The notes under the pieces were generated by a model that was given only the letters and a program-made list of their open reading frames with translations, ran no database searches and was not told the DNA's origin. The translations under genes were made by a program, and so were the position numbers. Positions 33,079 through 42,794 of a stretch of 64,000 nt of DNA are shown here, piece by piece (the stretch's first letter is position 1; each line of letters begins with the position of its first letter). Location of the stretch: contig NZ_AP025343.1 in NCBI RefSeq assembly GCF_021654775.1, forward strand, positions 2,137,501-2,201,500. Reading direction: 5' to 3'. Origin of the DNA: Paenibacillus azoreducens (GTDB lineage: Bacteria; Bacillota; Bacilli; Paenibacillales; Paenibacillaceae).

Positions 33079-35604
33079 ATGAGGAATTCAATCTATGAAT
33101 TGGTGGAGACCAGCGACACGCTGCCCTTCGATGTTGCCCTGCACAGCGTCAATTATGTACCCAGTCACTGGCATAACAGCATGGAGATTATTTTCGTGCT
33201 GCGCGGCACGCTGGAGGTGACTGTCGATAGCCGGCAGCACAGCCTTTCGGAAGGCGACGTGCTCGTGATCAACTCGAGCCATGTACATGAAGTGATCGGG
33301 CTGGATATGAACATCATTGCGACTTTTCTGATTCCGGACGGTTTTATCAAGGCGAACCTGAAAGGTTTCGAGTCTGTCTATTTCGACTGCGATTCCCGGT
33401 CGGCAGGCAAGGAGCAGCGCCAGGGGCTTGACCGGATCCGCCAGCTTTTGGCCGAGATGGTTCACCTCCGGTATAAAGGGGGAGAAGTATACGAGCTTGA
33501 AATGCAGATCCGGATGCTCGGCGTGCTGTCAGCGCTTGCCCAGCAGTTCCGCGCCGAAGCGCAAAGCGGGGCGATGAACGAGAAATACAAAGAGCGAATG
33601 CTGCGCATTATTACCTATATCGACGAGCATTATGATGAGCCGCTTTCGCTGCAGGATATTGCGGAGCGGGAGTTTTTGTCCGTCCCGTACCTGTCCAAAT
33701 TTTTCAGCGACAACATCGGCCTCAATTTCCAGTCCTATCTGACCAGCATCCGGCTGAAAAATGCGGTCGAGGAGCTGCTGAGCTACGAGGAAGAACGGAT
33801 TGCCGATCTTGCGCTGAAGCACGGCTTTCCGAACGCCAAATCCTTTTACTCCGCATTCAAAAACCGATACCATATGACGCCGAATGAATACCGGAAGCAA
33901 TACCGCCCGGGCATGGGAGAGCGCCAGGATAAGCCTTCCTCCAACTACCTGGCCTTCAACCAGTCAAGCGCCTTAGGGATTATCAACCAGTATTTAAAGC
34001 GCAGCAAGTCCGATGAGCAACCGCAGGTGCAGGCGCTATCGGCCAAAGTTGATGCGGTGGATTTATCCGCGCCCGGCGTTTTGGTTCGACATACCTGGAA
34101 AAACATCATCACGATCGGAAAAGCCAAAGAAGGGCTGCATGCGGATGTGCAGGAACAGATACGTTATGTGCAGCAGCGCTGCCCCTTTCACGCGATCCGG
34201 TTTCACGGTATTTTCGATGATGAGATGATGGTGTACCACGTGGATGGAGACGGTAATCCCCATTATAATTTTCGTTTCGTGGACCAGCTCTTTGATTTTT
34301 TGTTGTCAGTCGGATTGAAGCCGTTTGTCGAACTTGGATTTATGCCTTTTGCGATGGCGGCGGATCCGGATAAAAAGGTGTTCTACAAACATAGTTATGT
34401 AAGCGGACCGCAATCCGTGGAACGCTGGTGCGAGTTGGTTGAACATTTTCTGCACCACTGCATGAACCGATATGGGCAAGACGAGGTGGAGAGCTGGAAG
34501 CTGGAGTTTTGGAACGAACCCGAACTCGATGTGTTTTGGCCCGGATCGCGTCAGGAATACATGGACTTTTACCGCCAAACCTACCGGAAGGTCAAGCAGG
34601 TGTCGGAGCGGCTGCAGATCGGGGCACCCGGACGGATCATCAGTTTGTTGTCGACGGACTTCAACCGGGAGTTTTTTGCTTTTTGCCGGAATGAAAAATG
34701 CGTGCCGGATTTCATTCCGGTTCATTTCTATCCCCATGAGCAGCTGGATGAGATGGTGAGCGCGGAGCAGTTGAGCCGATTGTACCAACAGGAGCCATAC
34801 CGTATTATGCTCGATCAGTTCGGAGGCATCTCGCCCGATCCGGATTATCTCAAGCATATGCTGAAAAGTGAAATATCCAGTTTGGCGGAGCTTGAACTAT
34901 CCGGGCTGCCGGTCTATCTTACCGAATGGAACTCCACGGCATTTCACCGGGAACTGACGAATGATACGTTATACAAAGCCGCTTATATTGTTAAGAACAT
35001 CGTCGAAAACCTCGACCGCATTGAAGGTTTCGGTTACTGGGTTTTGAGCGACAACATTGAGGAGACGCCCGCATCCGAACGGCTCTTTCACGGTGGTCTG
35101 GGTCTCATCGCACAGTACGGCATCCCGAAGCCGGCCATGCTTGCTTACGAGCTGCTGGCGAAGCTGGGGGAACGCTTGGTTACGCGAGGCAACGGATATA
35201 TTGTGACATCCGGAAGAGGGCGTTACCAGGTGCTGAGCTACAACTACTGCCATTTTGATGATCTGTACGCGCTCGGAGATATTTCGTTTATCGATGATAA
35301 AAATCGGTATAGCGGATTTAAAGAGGAAAAGACGTTCAAACTTGAGCTGGAACTGCGGAATATTCCCAAAGGCCGCTATCGCATGGTCACATATCATGTG
35401 TCCAGAGCGCTGGGCAGCAGTTATGACGAGTGGGTGCGCATGGGGGCTCCGGCTTACGTCAACGCGGAGGAAATTGCATATTTGAAAGCCGCCGCCCGGC
35501 CGCGCATGGAGATCAGGCAAATCGATATCGAGGATTGCGCTGCTTACACCGTCGTGTTGGAACCGCATGCGATTGAGCTAATGGAGTTGTTTAAGCTGGA
35601 ATAG
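33079..35604 (+). CDS. AraC-type regulator fused to a GH39 glycosidase domain
   Basis: 841 residues with three parts. Residues about 1-130: cupin sensor (VPSHWHNSMEIIFVLRGTLE). About 165-270: two AraC helix-turn-helix motifs (SLQDIAEREFLSVPYLSKFF; RIADLALKHGFPNAKSFYSA, then YHMTPNEYRKQYR). About 340-835: a GH39 beta-xylosidase-like barrel with both expected carboxylates: acid/base Glu480 in FWNEPELDVFW and nucleophile Glu616 in YLTEWNST. So the glycosidase part looks catalytically competent. ATG at 33079 follows AAGGAGG. It precedes an MFS transporter and two GH3 genes that it may control. It could cleave its own inducer or merely bind sugars. Confidence 0.87.
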   Translation: MRNSIYELVETSDTLPFDVALHSVNYVPSHWHNSMEIIFVLRGTLEVTVDSRQHSLSEGDVLVINSSHVHEVIGLDMNIIATFLIPDGFIKANLKGFESVYFDCDSRSAGKEQRQGLDRIRQLLAEMVHLRYKGGEVYELEMQIRMLGVLSALAQQFRAEAQSGAMNEKYKERMLRIITYIDEHYDEPLSLQDIAEREFLSVPYLSKFFSDNIGLNFQSYLTSIRLKNAVEELLSYEEERIADLALKHGFPNAKSFYSAFKNRYHMTPNEYRKQYRPGMGERQDKPSSNYLAFNQSSALGIINQYLKRSKSDEQPQVQALSAKVDAVDLSAPGVLVRHTWKNIITIGKAKEGLHADVQEQIRYVQQRCPFHAIRFHGIFDDEMMVYHVDGDGNPHYNFRFVDQLFDFLLSVGLKPFVELGFMPFAMAADPDKKVFYKHSYVSGPQSVERWCELVEHFLHHCMNRYGQDEVESWKLEFWNEPELDVFWPGSRQEYMDFYRQTYRKVKQVSERLQIGAPGRIISLLSTDFNREFFAFCRNEKCVPDFIPVHFYPHEQLDEMVSAEQLSRLYQQEPYRIMLDQFGGISPDPDYLKHMLKSEISSLAELELSGLPVYLTEWNSTAFHRELTNDTLYKAAYIVKNIVENLDRIEGFGYWVLSDNIEETPASERLFHGGLGLIAQYGIPKPAMLAYELLAKLGERLVTRGNGYIVTSGRGRYQVLSYNYCHFDDLYALGDISFIDDKNRYSGFKEEKTFKLELELRNIPKGRYRMVTYHVSRALGSSYDEWVRMGAPAYVNAEEIAYLKAAARPRMEIRQIDIEDCAAYTVVLEPHAIELMELFKLE

Positions 35605-35673
35605 GTAAGGATGGTAACATCTTACCCGGAATCCCCTTGTTTGTGTCAATTTTTAATGTCGTCCGCCCAGTTG

Positions 35674-35688
35674 ATCGAAGCGCTTTCA
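35674..35688. promoter_or_regulatory. cre-like site, one mismatch
   Basis: ATCGAAGCGCTTTCA matches WTGNAANCGNWNNCW except at position 3. It lies 94 bases upstream of the perfect cre at 35768-35782; paired cre sites are common at strongly controlled promoters. Confidence 0.4.
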
Positions 35689-35722
35689 AAAAAACCCTTA
35701 AAAATTGCAATTGAACACGGTA

Positions 35723-35752
35723 AGCCGCCGCCTGTCTGAAAGGAGGCGGTTT
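35723..35752 (+). terminator. Terminator after the AraC-GH39 gene
   Basis: CCGCC-G-CCT pairs with AGG-A-GGCGG around a 7-base loop, followed by TTTC. Confidence 0.6.
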
Positions 35753-35767
35753 CATTTATACTTATAT

Positions 35768-35782
35768 ATGTAATCGCTTTCA
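35768..35782. promoter_or_regulatory. Consensus cre site before the MFS-GH3-GH3 genes
   Basis: ATGTAATCGCTTTCA fits WTGNAANCGNWNNCW fully and lies just before the GGGAGG site of the transporter, in a place where CcpA would block transcription. Confidence 0.7.
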
Positions 35783-35805
35783 ATTTACTATGGGAGGTAA
35801 CCGAT

Positions 35806-37107
35806 ATGTCGCAAACAACGATGAACGGGCAGGTGAAAACGCCTTTGGGCCGTTTGACTTTCGGCATCATGTTGGGGTACGGCCTGATGATGATCGCGCT
35901 GATGACCCCGGCGGTGCTGCTCTTGACGTTTAAAATGACTGAAATCGATCCAAACGGATATACCACTTCTTACGGTCTGGTTGCGGGGGTCGGCGCTTTC
36001 TTTGCCCTAATTGGCAATCCGATCGGAGGCGCGATAAGCGACCGGACAAACATATCATTCGGGCGCCGGCGCACATGGATTTTAATCGGGCCCCTGTTTG
36101 GCTGTGCTGCTTTATTTTTCGTAGGTATGGCAACGCAGGATTGGCAGGTAGTCGTCGGATGGTCAATCGCGCAGCTCTTTTTCAATTTCGGGATGGCTGC
36201 CTATACGGCGCTGGTTCCCGATCAGGTACAGGAAGAAAAGCAAGGTACGATTTCGGGCATGATCGGGCTCGTGCTGCCGGTGGCTATGGCCGTCGGGATG
36301 GTGCTGATGATGCTGATGACACATGTGCCTTCTGCCACGAAATGGGCCCTTTTGTCCATCATGGGCATTGTGGGACCGGTGCTTAGCCTGTTTTTGATTC
36401 GTGACGGCAAAATTGAGCGGCAGCCCAAAACGAAGGAGCAAGTGCCGCTCGGCGAAAAAATCAGCAAGATCTATCCAAGCCCTCGCAAGTTCCCGCATTT
36501 TACCTGGGCTATCGTATCCAAGTTTTTGCTGATGATGGGATATTGCAGCACTTTGTATCTGGCAGTCATGCTGGTCAACCGAATGGGCTTTACGGAAGCG
36601 CAAGCAACCAACAGCGTCGGTACGATTAACATCATTTCGATGCTGGCGATGGCGGTGACGAGCATTTTCGGCGGCGTGCTGTCCGATAAATTCCGCAAAC
36701 AAAAACCGTTCCTATATGGTTCGGCGCTGATTATGGTGATTGGCATTTTGATGTATGCATTCATTCCGCATTATGCTTCCTTTATTGTCGCTTCGGCAAT
36801 CATCGGCCTTGGGGCAGGCTGCTTTACGGCGGTGGATATGGCGCTTGTGGCCCGGATTCTGCCGCGCAAGGAAGATGCCGCCAAAGATTTTGGTCTCATG
36901 AATGTTGCGAATGCGCTTCCGCAATCCATCGTGCCTGCGATCGCGCCGCTGCTGCTCGGTATTGGGGGCTGGTCTTTCTTTTACATCGTCTTGGCCGTTT
37001 GCGTCCTGTTGGGAGCCGCAGCCGTGAAGCCGCTGCCCGAAATTGGCGAAAAGACAGAGAAAGGGCAGGGAGCGGAAAGCAGCCAAGCTGCAATCCATCA
37101 CGTTTAA
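35806..37107 (+). CDS. MFS transporter, probably for oligosaccharides or glycosides
   Basis: 433 residues, about 12 hydrophobic segments. The loop between helices 2 and 3 has the MFS motif [18 protein letters not shown]; a second such motif is [20 protein letters not shown] precedes the ATG. It is followed after 36 bases by a GH3 gene and then another GH3 gene, so it probably imports their substrate. The cre site upstream suggests glucose repression. Substrate is inferred from neighbours only. Confidence 0.85.
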   Translation: MSQTTMNGQVKTPLGRLTFGIMLGYGLMMIALMTPAVLLLTFKMTEIDPNGYTTSYGLVAGVGAFFALIGNPIGGAISDRTNISFGRRRTWILIGPLFGCAALFFVGMATQDWQVVVGWSIAQLFFNFGMAAYTALVPDQVQEEKQGTISGMIGLVLPVAMAVGMVLMMLMTHVPSATKWALLSIMGIVGPVLSLFLIRDGKIERQPKTKEQVPLGEKISKIYPSPRKFPHFTWAIVSKFLLMMGYCSTLYLAVMLVNRMGFTEAQATNSVGTINIISMLAMAVTSIFGGVLSDKFRKQKPFLYGSALIMVIGILMYAFIPHYASFIVASAIIGLGAGCFTAVDMALVARILPRKEDAAKDFGLMNVANALPQSIVPAIAPLLLGIGGWSFFYIVLAVCVLLGAAAVKPLPEIGEKTEKGQGAESSQAAIHHV

Positions 37108-37143
37108 TTTAATGCCCGATTACATCCTGGGAGGGAGAAAACC

Positions 37144-39441
37144 ATGACTAGAAACTTAAAAGAATTGATTGCGCAAATGACCGTTGAAGAGAAGGCGAGC
37201 TTATGCTCGGGATTAAATATGTGGCAAACCAAAGCCGTGGAGCGGGTAGGGATTCCGTCGATCGTTATGACCGATGGTCCCCATGGATTGCGCAAGCAGG
37301 AGAGACCTGGAGATATGTCCAGCAAAACCGTGCCGGCAACCTGCTTTCCGAGCGGAGCGGGCCTCGCTTCTTCTTGGGACCGCAATCTGATCCGTGAAGT
37401 GGGGCAGGCGCTTGGCGAAGAATGTCTGGCGGAAGACGTACAGATTATTCTGGGTCCTGCTGTTAATATTAAGCGATCGCCGCTGTGCGGACGCAACTTT
37501 GAATACTTTTCCGAAGATCCGTATTTGGCATCGGAAATGGGTGCGCAGCATGTGCTTGGCGTTCAGGAAAAAGGGGTCGGCACATCCGTCAAGCACTTTG
37601 CAGCGAATAACCAGGAAACGCTGCGCAACTCCATCAATACGATTGTCGATGAACGTACTTTAAACGAAATCTATTTGCGGGCATTTGAAGGACCGATTAC
37701 TGAAGGCGATGCCTGGACGGTGATGTGTGCCTATAATTTGGTGAATGGGGACTTCTGCTCGGAAAATGAATATTTACTGACCGATGTGCTCAAAAAACGC
37801 TGGGGACACGGTGGATTCGTCATGACGGATTGGGGAGCGATCAACGAGCGGGTGAAAGGGCTGAAGGCAGGCCTTGAGCTTGAAATGCCATATGCGGGAC
37901 CGGAGCGCGACCGCATGATTGCAGAAGCCGTCAAATCGGGCGAACTGGATGAAAAAGTGTTGGATGAAGCCGTGGAACGCATGCTCAAGGTCATCTTTGC
38001 CGCATACGATGCGCGGCAGGAAGGCTACCGGTATGACCGCGAAGCGCATCATGCCCTTGCTAGAAAAGCGGCTGCAGAATGCATGGTGCTTCTGAAAAAT
38101 GAAGGCGGCTTGCTTCCGCTGAATCCTCAACAATCTGTGGCGGTAATCGGTGCATTGGCGGATAAGCCCCGCTATCAGGGCGGAGGAAGCTCGCATATTT
38201 CTCCATACCGTTTGGATGAGGCCCTTGCAGCGGTCCGCGAAGCGGCTGAAGGCGAGGTCGGATATGCGCAAGGCTACAGCCTGACGGAAGATGTTATGGA
38301 TGATGCGCTTATGAACGAAGCGGTCGAGTTGGCAGCCGCAAAGGATGTTGCCGTGATTTTTGCCGGGCTTCCCGACTCCTTCGAATCGGAAGGTTTCGAC
38401 CGGACTCATCTCGATATGCCGTCTTCCCAATGCGAGTTGATCCGGCGCGTGGCCGCCGTTCAACCGAACACGGTCGTCGTTTTGTCCAACGGCGCTCCAA
38501 TCGTTATGCCATGGCTGGATGATGCAAAAGCCGTTCTTGAAGGTTATCTGGGCGGGCAAGCGACAGGCAGCGCCGCAGCGGACGTATTGTTCGGCAAGGT
38601 GAATCCGAGCGGCAAGCTCGCGGAAACGTTCCCGGTCCGGTTGGAACAAACGCCTGCTTACCTGAACTTTCCGGGAGGCAAAAACGAAGTCTTTTACGGG
38701 GAAGGGCTGTTTGTCGGATACCGTTATTACGAAGCGAAAAAAGAGAAGCCGCTGTTCCCGTTCGGCTATGGTCTAAGCTACACGACCTTTGCTTACGAAC
38801 AAATCGAGATAGATAAGGAACTGATCAAGGATACGGAATCGGTCAACGTGACTGTCACTGTCCGCAACACCGGCAGCCGAGCAGGCAAAGAAATCGTTCA
38901 GCTGTATGTCAAACCGGTGGACAGCTCGGTGGTAAGACCGGTGAAGGAACTGAAAGGCTTCGAGAAAGTAAGCCTGCAGCCGGGCGAAGCGAAGAAGATA
39001 ACTTTCACATTGGACAAACGCGCTTTCGCTTACTTTAATACCGAGATTCACGACTGGTTCGCCGAAACCGGCGCATACGAAATCGTTGCGGGTCCGTCTT
39101 CAGCGGATACGCCGCTTGCGGCGGAAGTTAAAGTGGTCTCCACCGGCGTTCCATTCCGAAAGGTCACTCGAAATACCAAGTTTTATGAGCTGCTTGCCAT
39201 TCCGGAAACGGCTGCGTTTGCGGAAAAAGCAATGAATGACAGCGTGGAAGGACTTAAACAAATGGGGGCTTTGTTTGCCGAAAGCATGGGAGACGGCGGC
39301 TTGGCACAACTGTTTGATGCGGTCGTGAAATGGAAGAAATACGACGGGCTGCGTTCGATGGCTGGCCTGATGGGCGGCAATACGAGCGAAGCGGATTTGG
39401 AAAAGATCATCCGCGAATTGAATGAAAAGTTAGGACTGTAA
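37144..39441 (+). CDS. GH3 beta-glucosidase-like glycosidase
   Basis: 765 residues, cytoplasmic (no signal). GH3 N-terminal barrel with TDGPHGLRKQE, NIKRSPLCGRNFEYFSEDP, GVGTSVKHFAANNQET, and catalytic Asp in GGFVMTDWGA; then the GH3 C-terminal domain (VAVIGALADKPRYQGGGSSH; IFAGLPDSFESEGFDR) and a fibronectin III-like domain (about residues 565-665, VTVRNTGSRAGKEIVQLYVK). A further 95-residue helical tail follows. Close in layout to BglB-type beta-glucosidases. GGGAGG precedes the ATG. Likely cotranscribed with the transporter and the next GH3. Confidence 0.92.
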   Translation: MTRNLKELIAQMTVEEKASLCSGLNMWQTKAVERVGIPSIVMTDGPHGLRKQERPGDMSSKTVPATCFPSGAGLASSWDRNLIREVGQALGEECLAEDVQIILGPAVNIKRSPLCGRNFEYFSEDPYLASEMGAQHVLGVQEKGVGTSVKHFAANNQETLRNSINTIVDERTLNEIYLRAFEGPITEGDAWTVMCAYNLVNGDFCSENEYLLTDVLKKRWGHGGFVMTDWGAINERVKGLKAGLELEMPYAGPERDRMIAEAVKSGELDEKVLDEAVERMLKVIFAAYDARQEGYRYDREAHHALARKAAAECMVLLKNEGGLLPLNPQQSVAVIGALADKPRYQGGGSSHISPYRLDEALAAVREAAEGEVGYAQGYSLTEDVMDDALMNEAVELAAAKDVAVIFAGLPDSFESEGFDRTHLDMPSSQCELIRRVAAVQPNTVVVLSNGAPIVMPWLDDAKAVLEGYLGGQATGSAAADVLFGKVNPSGKLAETFPVRLEQTPAYLNFPGGKNEVFYGEGLFVGYRYYEAKKEKPLFPFGYGLSYTTFAYEQIEIDKELIKDTESVNVTVTVRNTGSRAGKEIVQLYVKPVDSSVVRPVKELKGFEKVSLQPGEAKKITFTLDKRAFAYFNTEIHDWFAETGAYEIVAGPSSADTPLAAEVKVVSTGVPFRKVTRNTKFYELLAIPETAAFAEKAMNDSVEGLKQMGALFAESMGDGGLAQLFDAVVKWKKYDGLRSMAGLMGGNTSEADLEKIIRELNEKLGL

Positions 39442-39468
39442 GCAGGTGCACAAGGAAGGGAGACGGAC

Positions 39469-41757
39469 ATGAAAAACAACAAGACAACCGGTACGACGGA
39501 GCAAATCGTTTATGTTCATAATCCGGGAGGACCCACATTAGGGTACTCTAAGGTCTCCGGCGTCGGCATTCTCGAGCAGGACGGCTTATTTTTCAAGGAC
39601 CTGAATCGAAACGGAAAGCTGGATCCTTATGAGGATTGGCGGCTGCCTGCCAAAGAGCGGGCCAAGGATCTGGCTTCCAGAATGTCGATCGAGCAAATCG
39701 CCGGCCTCATGCTGTACAGCAGGCATCAGGCGGTCCCCGCTGCAAGCGGCGGCTGGTTTGCCGGAACTTATAACGGGCAGCCTTACGAAGCGAGCGGAGC
39801 CCAGCCCTGGGATCTGACCGATGAACAGAAGGCGTTTCTGGAAAATGACCATCTACGGCATATCCTGATCACAACGGTCGAAAGTCCGGAAATTGCCGCA
39901 CGCTGGAATAATCAGGTGCAGGCTTTCGCCGAGGGCAGCGGACTTGGCATTCCGGCAAACAACAGCTCCGACCCGCGCCACAGCCCGGATTCAAGTGCGG
40001 AATTTAATGCCGGATCAGGCGGGAAAATCTCGATGTGGCCGGAACCTTTAGGCCTGGCAGCGACATTTGATCCTGCCGTTACCCGCAAATTCGGCGAGGT
40101 GGCTTCCAAGGAATACCGCGCATTGGGAATAACGACAGCTTTGTCTCCTCAGGTGGACATTGCCACCGATCCGCGCTGGTTCCGGTTTAACGGGACCTTT
40201 GGCGAAGATCCACAGTTGTCTGCCGATATGGCACGCGCTTATGTGGATGGCTTTCAGAATTCCGAAGGAGAACGCGAGCTTGCGGAGGGATGGGGTCTAG
40301 ACAGCGTTAACGCGATGGTGAAGCACTGGCCTGGAGGCGGCTCGGGAGAAGCGGGGCGCGACGCCCACTTTGGATGCGGCAAATACGCGGTTTATCCGGG
40401 AGGACGTTTTGCGGATCATCTGAAACCTTTTATCGATGGAGCTTTCAAGCTGGAAGGAAAAACAGGGAAAGCTTCCGCCGTCATGCCGTATTACACGATT
40501 TCGTTCGGACAGGATCCGGTGAATGGCGAAAATGTCGGCAACTCCTACAATGCATACCTGATTCGCGACCTATTGCGCGATGAGCATGGATATGACGGCG
40601 TCGTTTGTACCGATTGGATGATCACGGCCGATGAATCGGCCAGCAGAGACTCATTCCTGTCGGGGAAATCCTGGGGAGTGGAGCATCTGACCGTAGCCGA
40701 ACGGCATTACAAGCTGCTTATGGCAGGCGTCGATCAGTTTGGCGGCAACAACGAAATCGGTCCCGTGCTGGAGGCGTACCAAATGGGGGCCGCCGAACAT
40801 GGCGAAGAATGGATGCGGGCCCGGTTCGAGGCATCGGCCGTACGGCTGCTGCTGAACATGTTCCGCCTTGGTTTGTTCGAAAATCCATACTTGGAGCCGA
40901 ATCATAGCGCGGAAATCGTGGGCTGCCCTGAATTTTGCAAAGCAGGTTACGAGGCCCAACTGAAATCCGTGGCGATGCTGAAAAATAAAAACAATGTGCT
41001 CCCGCTTGCACGAAAAACAAAGCTGTACATTCCGAAGCGGTTTATCGCGGCGGGGAAAGACTGGTTTGGAAATCCTACGCCGGAAAAGCTGGAGTATCCA
41101 ATGAGTCTCGATGTTGCGGCAAAATATTTTACAATAACGGAAAATCCGGAAGAGGCGGATGCGGCGCTTGTTTTCATCGAGAATCCAAAGTCGGGGTTCG
41201 GATACAGCCAGGAAGACCGCGATCGCGGCGGCAGCGGTTATGTGCCAATCAGCTTGCAGTATAAGCCGTATACAGCCGAAACTGCGCGCGAGGTCAGCCT
41301 TGCGGGCGATCCGCGCGATAGCGACATCCTGAACCGCTCCTATCGGGGCAAAAGCGTCAGAACGCATAATGAAGCGGATTTGGACATGATTTTGAAAACC
41401 GTGGACGCGATGAAAGGCAAACCGGTCATTGTCAGCATGCTGTTATCGAATCCGGCGGTCGTTAGCGAATTCGAGCCTTATGTGGATGCGATTGTGGCGA
41501 ACTTTGGCATTCAGGATCAGGCACTGCTCGATATTTTATCCGGGGATGCCGAACCTTCAGGTCTTCTTCCGATGCAAATGCCTGCCGATATGCGTACGGT
41601 CGAGCTGCAGCTTGAAGACGTGCCGCATGATATGGATTGTTACAAGGATTCGGAAAACCATGTCTATGATTTTGCTTTCGGTTTGAACTGGAGTGGCGTC
41701 ATCGACGATGAACGCACCCGCGCTTACCGTCAAGGAATCACCCCAAACAAGCGTTGA
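39469..41757 (+). CDS. GH3 family glycosidase
   Basis: 762 residues, no signal peptide. An EF-hand-like DLNRNGKLDPYEDW lies near residue 45, as seen in several GH3 enzymes. The barrel has NNSSDPRHSP, SMWPEPLGLAATFDP, MVKHWPGGGSGEAGRDAHFG, and a catalytic aspartate in YDGVVCTDWMIT. The C-terminal domain ends without a clear fibronectin domain. AGGAAGGGAG precedes the ATG, 27 bases after the previous GH3. It differs strongly from its neighbour, so the two may act on different linkages (glucoside versus xyloside). Specificity cannot be read from sequence. Confidence 0.9.
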   Translation: MKNNKTTGTTEQIVYVHNPGGPTLGYSKVSGVGILEQDGLFFKDLNRNGKLDPYEDWRLPAKERAKDLASRMSIEQIAGLMLYSRHQAVPAASGGWFAGTYNGQPYEASGAQPWDLTDEQKAFLENDHLRHILITTVESPEIAARWNNQVQAFAEGSGLGIPANNSSDPRHSPDSSAEFNAGSGGKISMWPEPLGLAATFDPAVTRKFGEVASKEYRALGITTALSPQVDIATDPRWFRFNGTFGEDPQLSADMARAYVDGFQNSEGERELAEGWGLDSVNAMVKHWPGGGSGEAGRDAHFGCGKYAVYPGGRFADHLKPFIDGAFKLEGKTGKASAVMPYYTISFGQDPVNGENVGNSYNAYLIRDLLRDEHGYDGVVCTDWMITADESASRDSFLSGKSWGVEHLTVAERHYKLLMAGVDQFGGNNEIGPVLEAYQMGAAEHGEEWMRARFEASAVRLLLNMFRLGLFENPYLEPNHSAEIVGCPEFCKAGYEAQLKSVAMLKNKNNVLPLARKTKLYIPKRFIAAGKDWFGNPTPEKLEYPMSLDVAAKYFTITENPEEADAALVFIENPKSGFGYSQEDRDRGGSGYVPISLQYKPYTAETAREVSLAGDPRDSDILNRSYRGKSVRTHNEADLDMILKTVDAMKGKPVIVSMLLSNPAVVSEFEPYVDAIVANFGIQDQALLDILSGDAEPSGLLPMQMPADMRTVELQLEDVPHDMDCYKDSENHVYDFAFGLNWSGVIDDERTRAYRQGITPNKR

Positions 41758-41939
41758 ATCAAAAAGCAAAACGGATGGGAATCATAAGCATGCTGCTGCA
41801 AAAGGATTCAGCCAAGCGAAAAATGCCGATTTACAACAGCTGGCGTGATTTGATAAAGTAAATGGCAGATTCTCTTGGACAGGATTGCATATGAGAATTG
41901 ACAGCTGAATCCCGACATAGAAAGAAGGCAGAAAAGAAA

Positions 41940-42392
41940 ATGAATCAAACCGTATTGTCTCCGCTTGTCAAAGCGCTGGGCCTTCAGCCTCATCCGGAAG
42001 GCGGATGGTATAAGGAATTGTGGAAGGCGTCATTTGAAATTCCGAAGGAAGTGCTTCCTGCTAAGTACTCCGGTTCGCGTCCTTCGGCTTCATCGATTTA
42101 TTTCCTGCTTCATCCGGGCGAGTTTTCCAAATGGCATCGGGTGTATTCGGATGAAGTGTGGTTATGGCATTCAGGATCGCCACTGCAGCTTGTCCTGGGA
42201 GGAGACGAAGAGAATCCGGGCGAGCGCAAAGAAATCGTTCTCGGCACGGATTTGGAAAAAGGACAGGTTCCGCAGGCGCTGGTTCCGGCAAATGTATGGC
42301 AGGAAGCGCGTCCGCTAGGCGATGAACCGGTTCTCGTCTCCTGCGTTGTATCCCCGGGTTTTCATTTTGACGATTTTACCATGATTGATTAA
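41940..42392 (+). CDS. DUF985-family cupin protein
   Basis: 150 residues. Family blocks: LGLQPHPEGGWYKELWKASF, SSIYFLLHPGEFSKWHRV-like core, DEVWLWHSGSPLQL, and GFHFDDFTMID at the end. A small cytoplasmic cupin whose histidines could bind a metal; function of the family is not established as far as I know. ATG at 41940 preferred over an upstream TTG. It stands alone with its own terminator. Confidence 0.82.
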   Translation: MNQTVLSPLVKALGLQPHPEGGWYKELWKASFEIPKEVLPAKYSGSRPSASSIYFLLHPGEFSKWHRVYSDEVWLWHSGSPLQLVLGGDEENPGERKEIVLGTDLEKGQVPQALVPANVWQEARPLGDEPVLVSCVVSPGFHFDDFTMID

Positions 42393-42413
42393 AAGGCTTT
42401 ATGGATTACGAGA

Positions 42414-42447
42414 AACCTGCTGCGATATGATGCGGCAGGTTTTTTTG
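42414..42447 (+). terminator. Intrinsic terminator after the DUF985 gene
   Basis: AACCTGC...GCAGGTT stem followed by a long T-run. Confidence 0.85.
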
Positions 42448-42473
42448 GCAGTATAGAATTTATAAGTTTTTTT

Positions 42474-42668
42474 GGGGGTCCCCGCAAAGTATTTGGAATA
42501 AGCATCGAAGCATAGGCTCCACTTTGTGGGGTTATTTTATAATATCTTCTGGGTTCCCGCAAAGTAATCGGAGTAAGCTTCAAAGGCCACGCGTCACTCC
42601 GTACTTTTGCTCCGCAAAAGCGCCCCTCTGTGAGAGGCGCCCTTACTTCTTTCCGATACTCTTTGTGG
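42474..42668. repeat. CCCCGCAAAG hairpin repeat, one short and one long unit
   Basis: Short unit GGGGTCCCCGCAAAGTATTT...CCACTTTGTGGGGTT, then a long unit from about 42551 with TACTTTTGCTCCGCAAAAGC, a CCTCTGTGAGAGG hairpin and the TTCTTTCCGATACTCTTTG end. Starts about 27 bases after the DUF985 terminator and ends about 50 bases before the ctc promoter. Confidence 0.75.
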
Positions 42669-42716
42669 TTTTTTTTGGCGTTAGTCATTGTATTTCGGGA
42701 AATATTCATCAAAAAT

Positions 42717-42742
42717 GTTTGGACCGCCTCCGTAAAGGGTAA
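42717..42742 (+). promoter_or_regulatory. Candidate sigma-B promoter of ctc
   Basis: GTTTGG (42717-42722), 14-base spacer, GGGTAA (42737-42742). The B. subtilis ctc promoter is a model sigma-B promoter of the form GTTTAA-N14-GGGTAT, so position and spacing both fit. Confidence 0.65.
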
Positions 42743-42794
42743 AAAATAAATATGCCGACTTGTTTGCGGCTATATTAAGGGAGGTAATTCAAAG

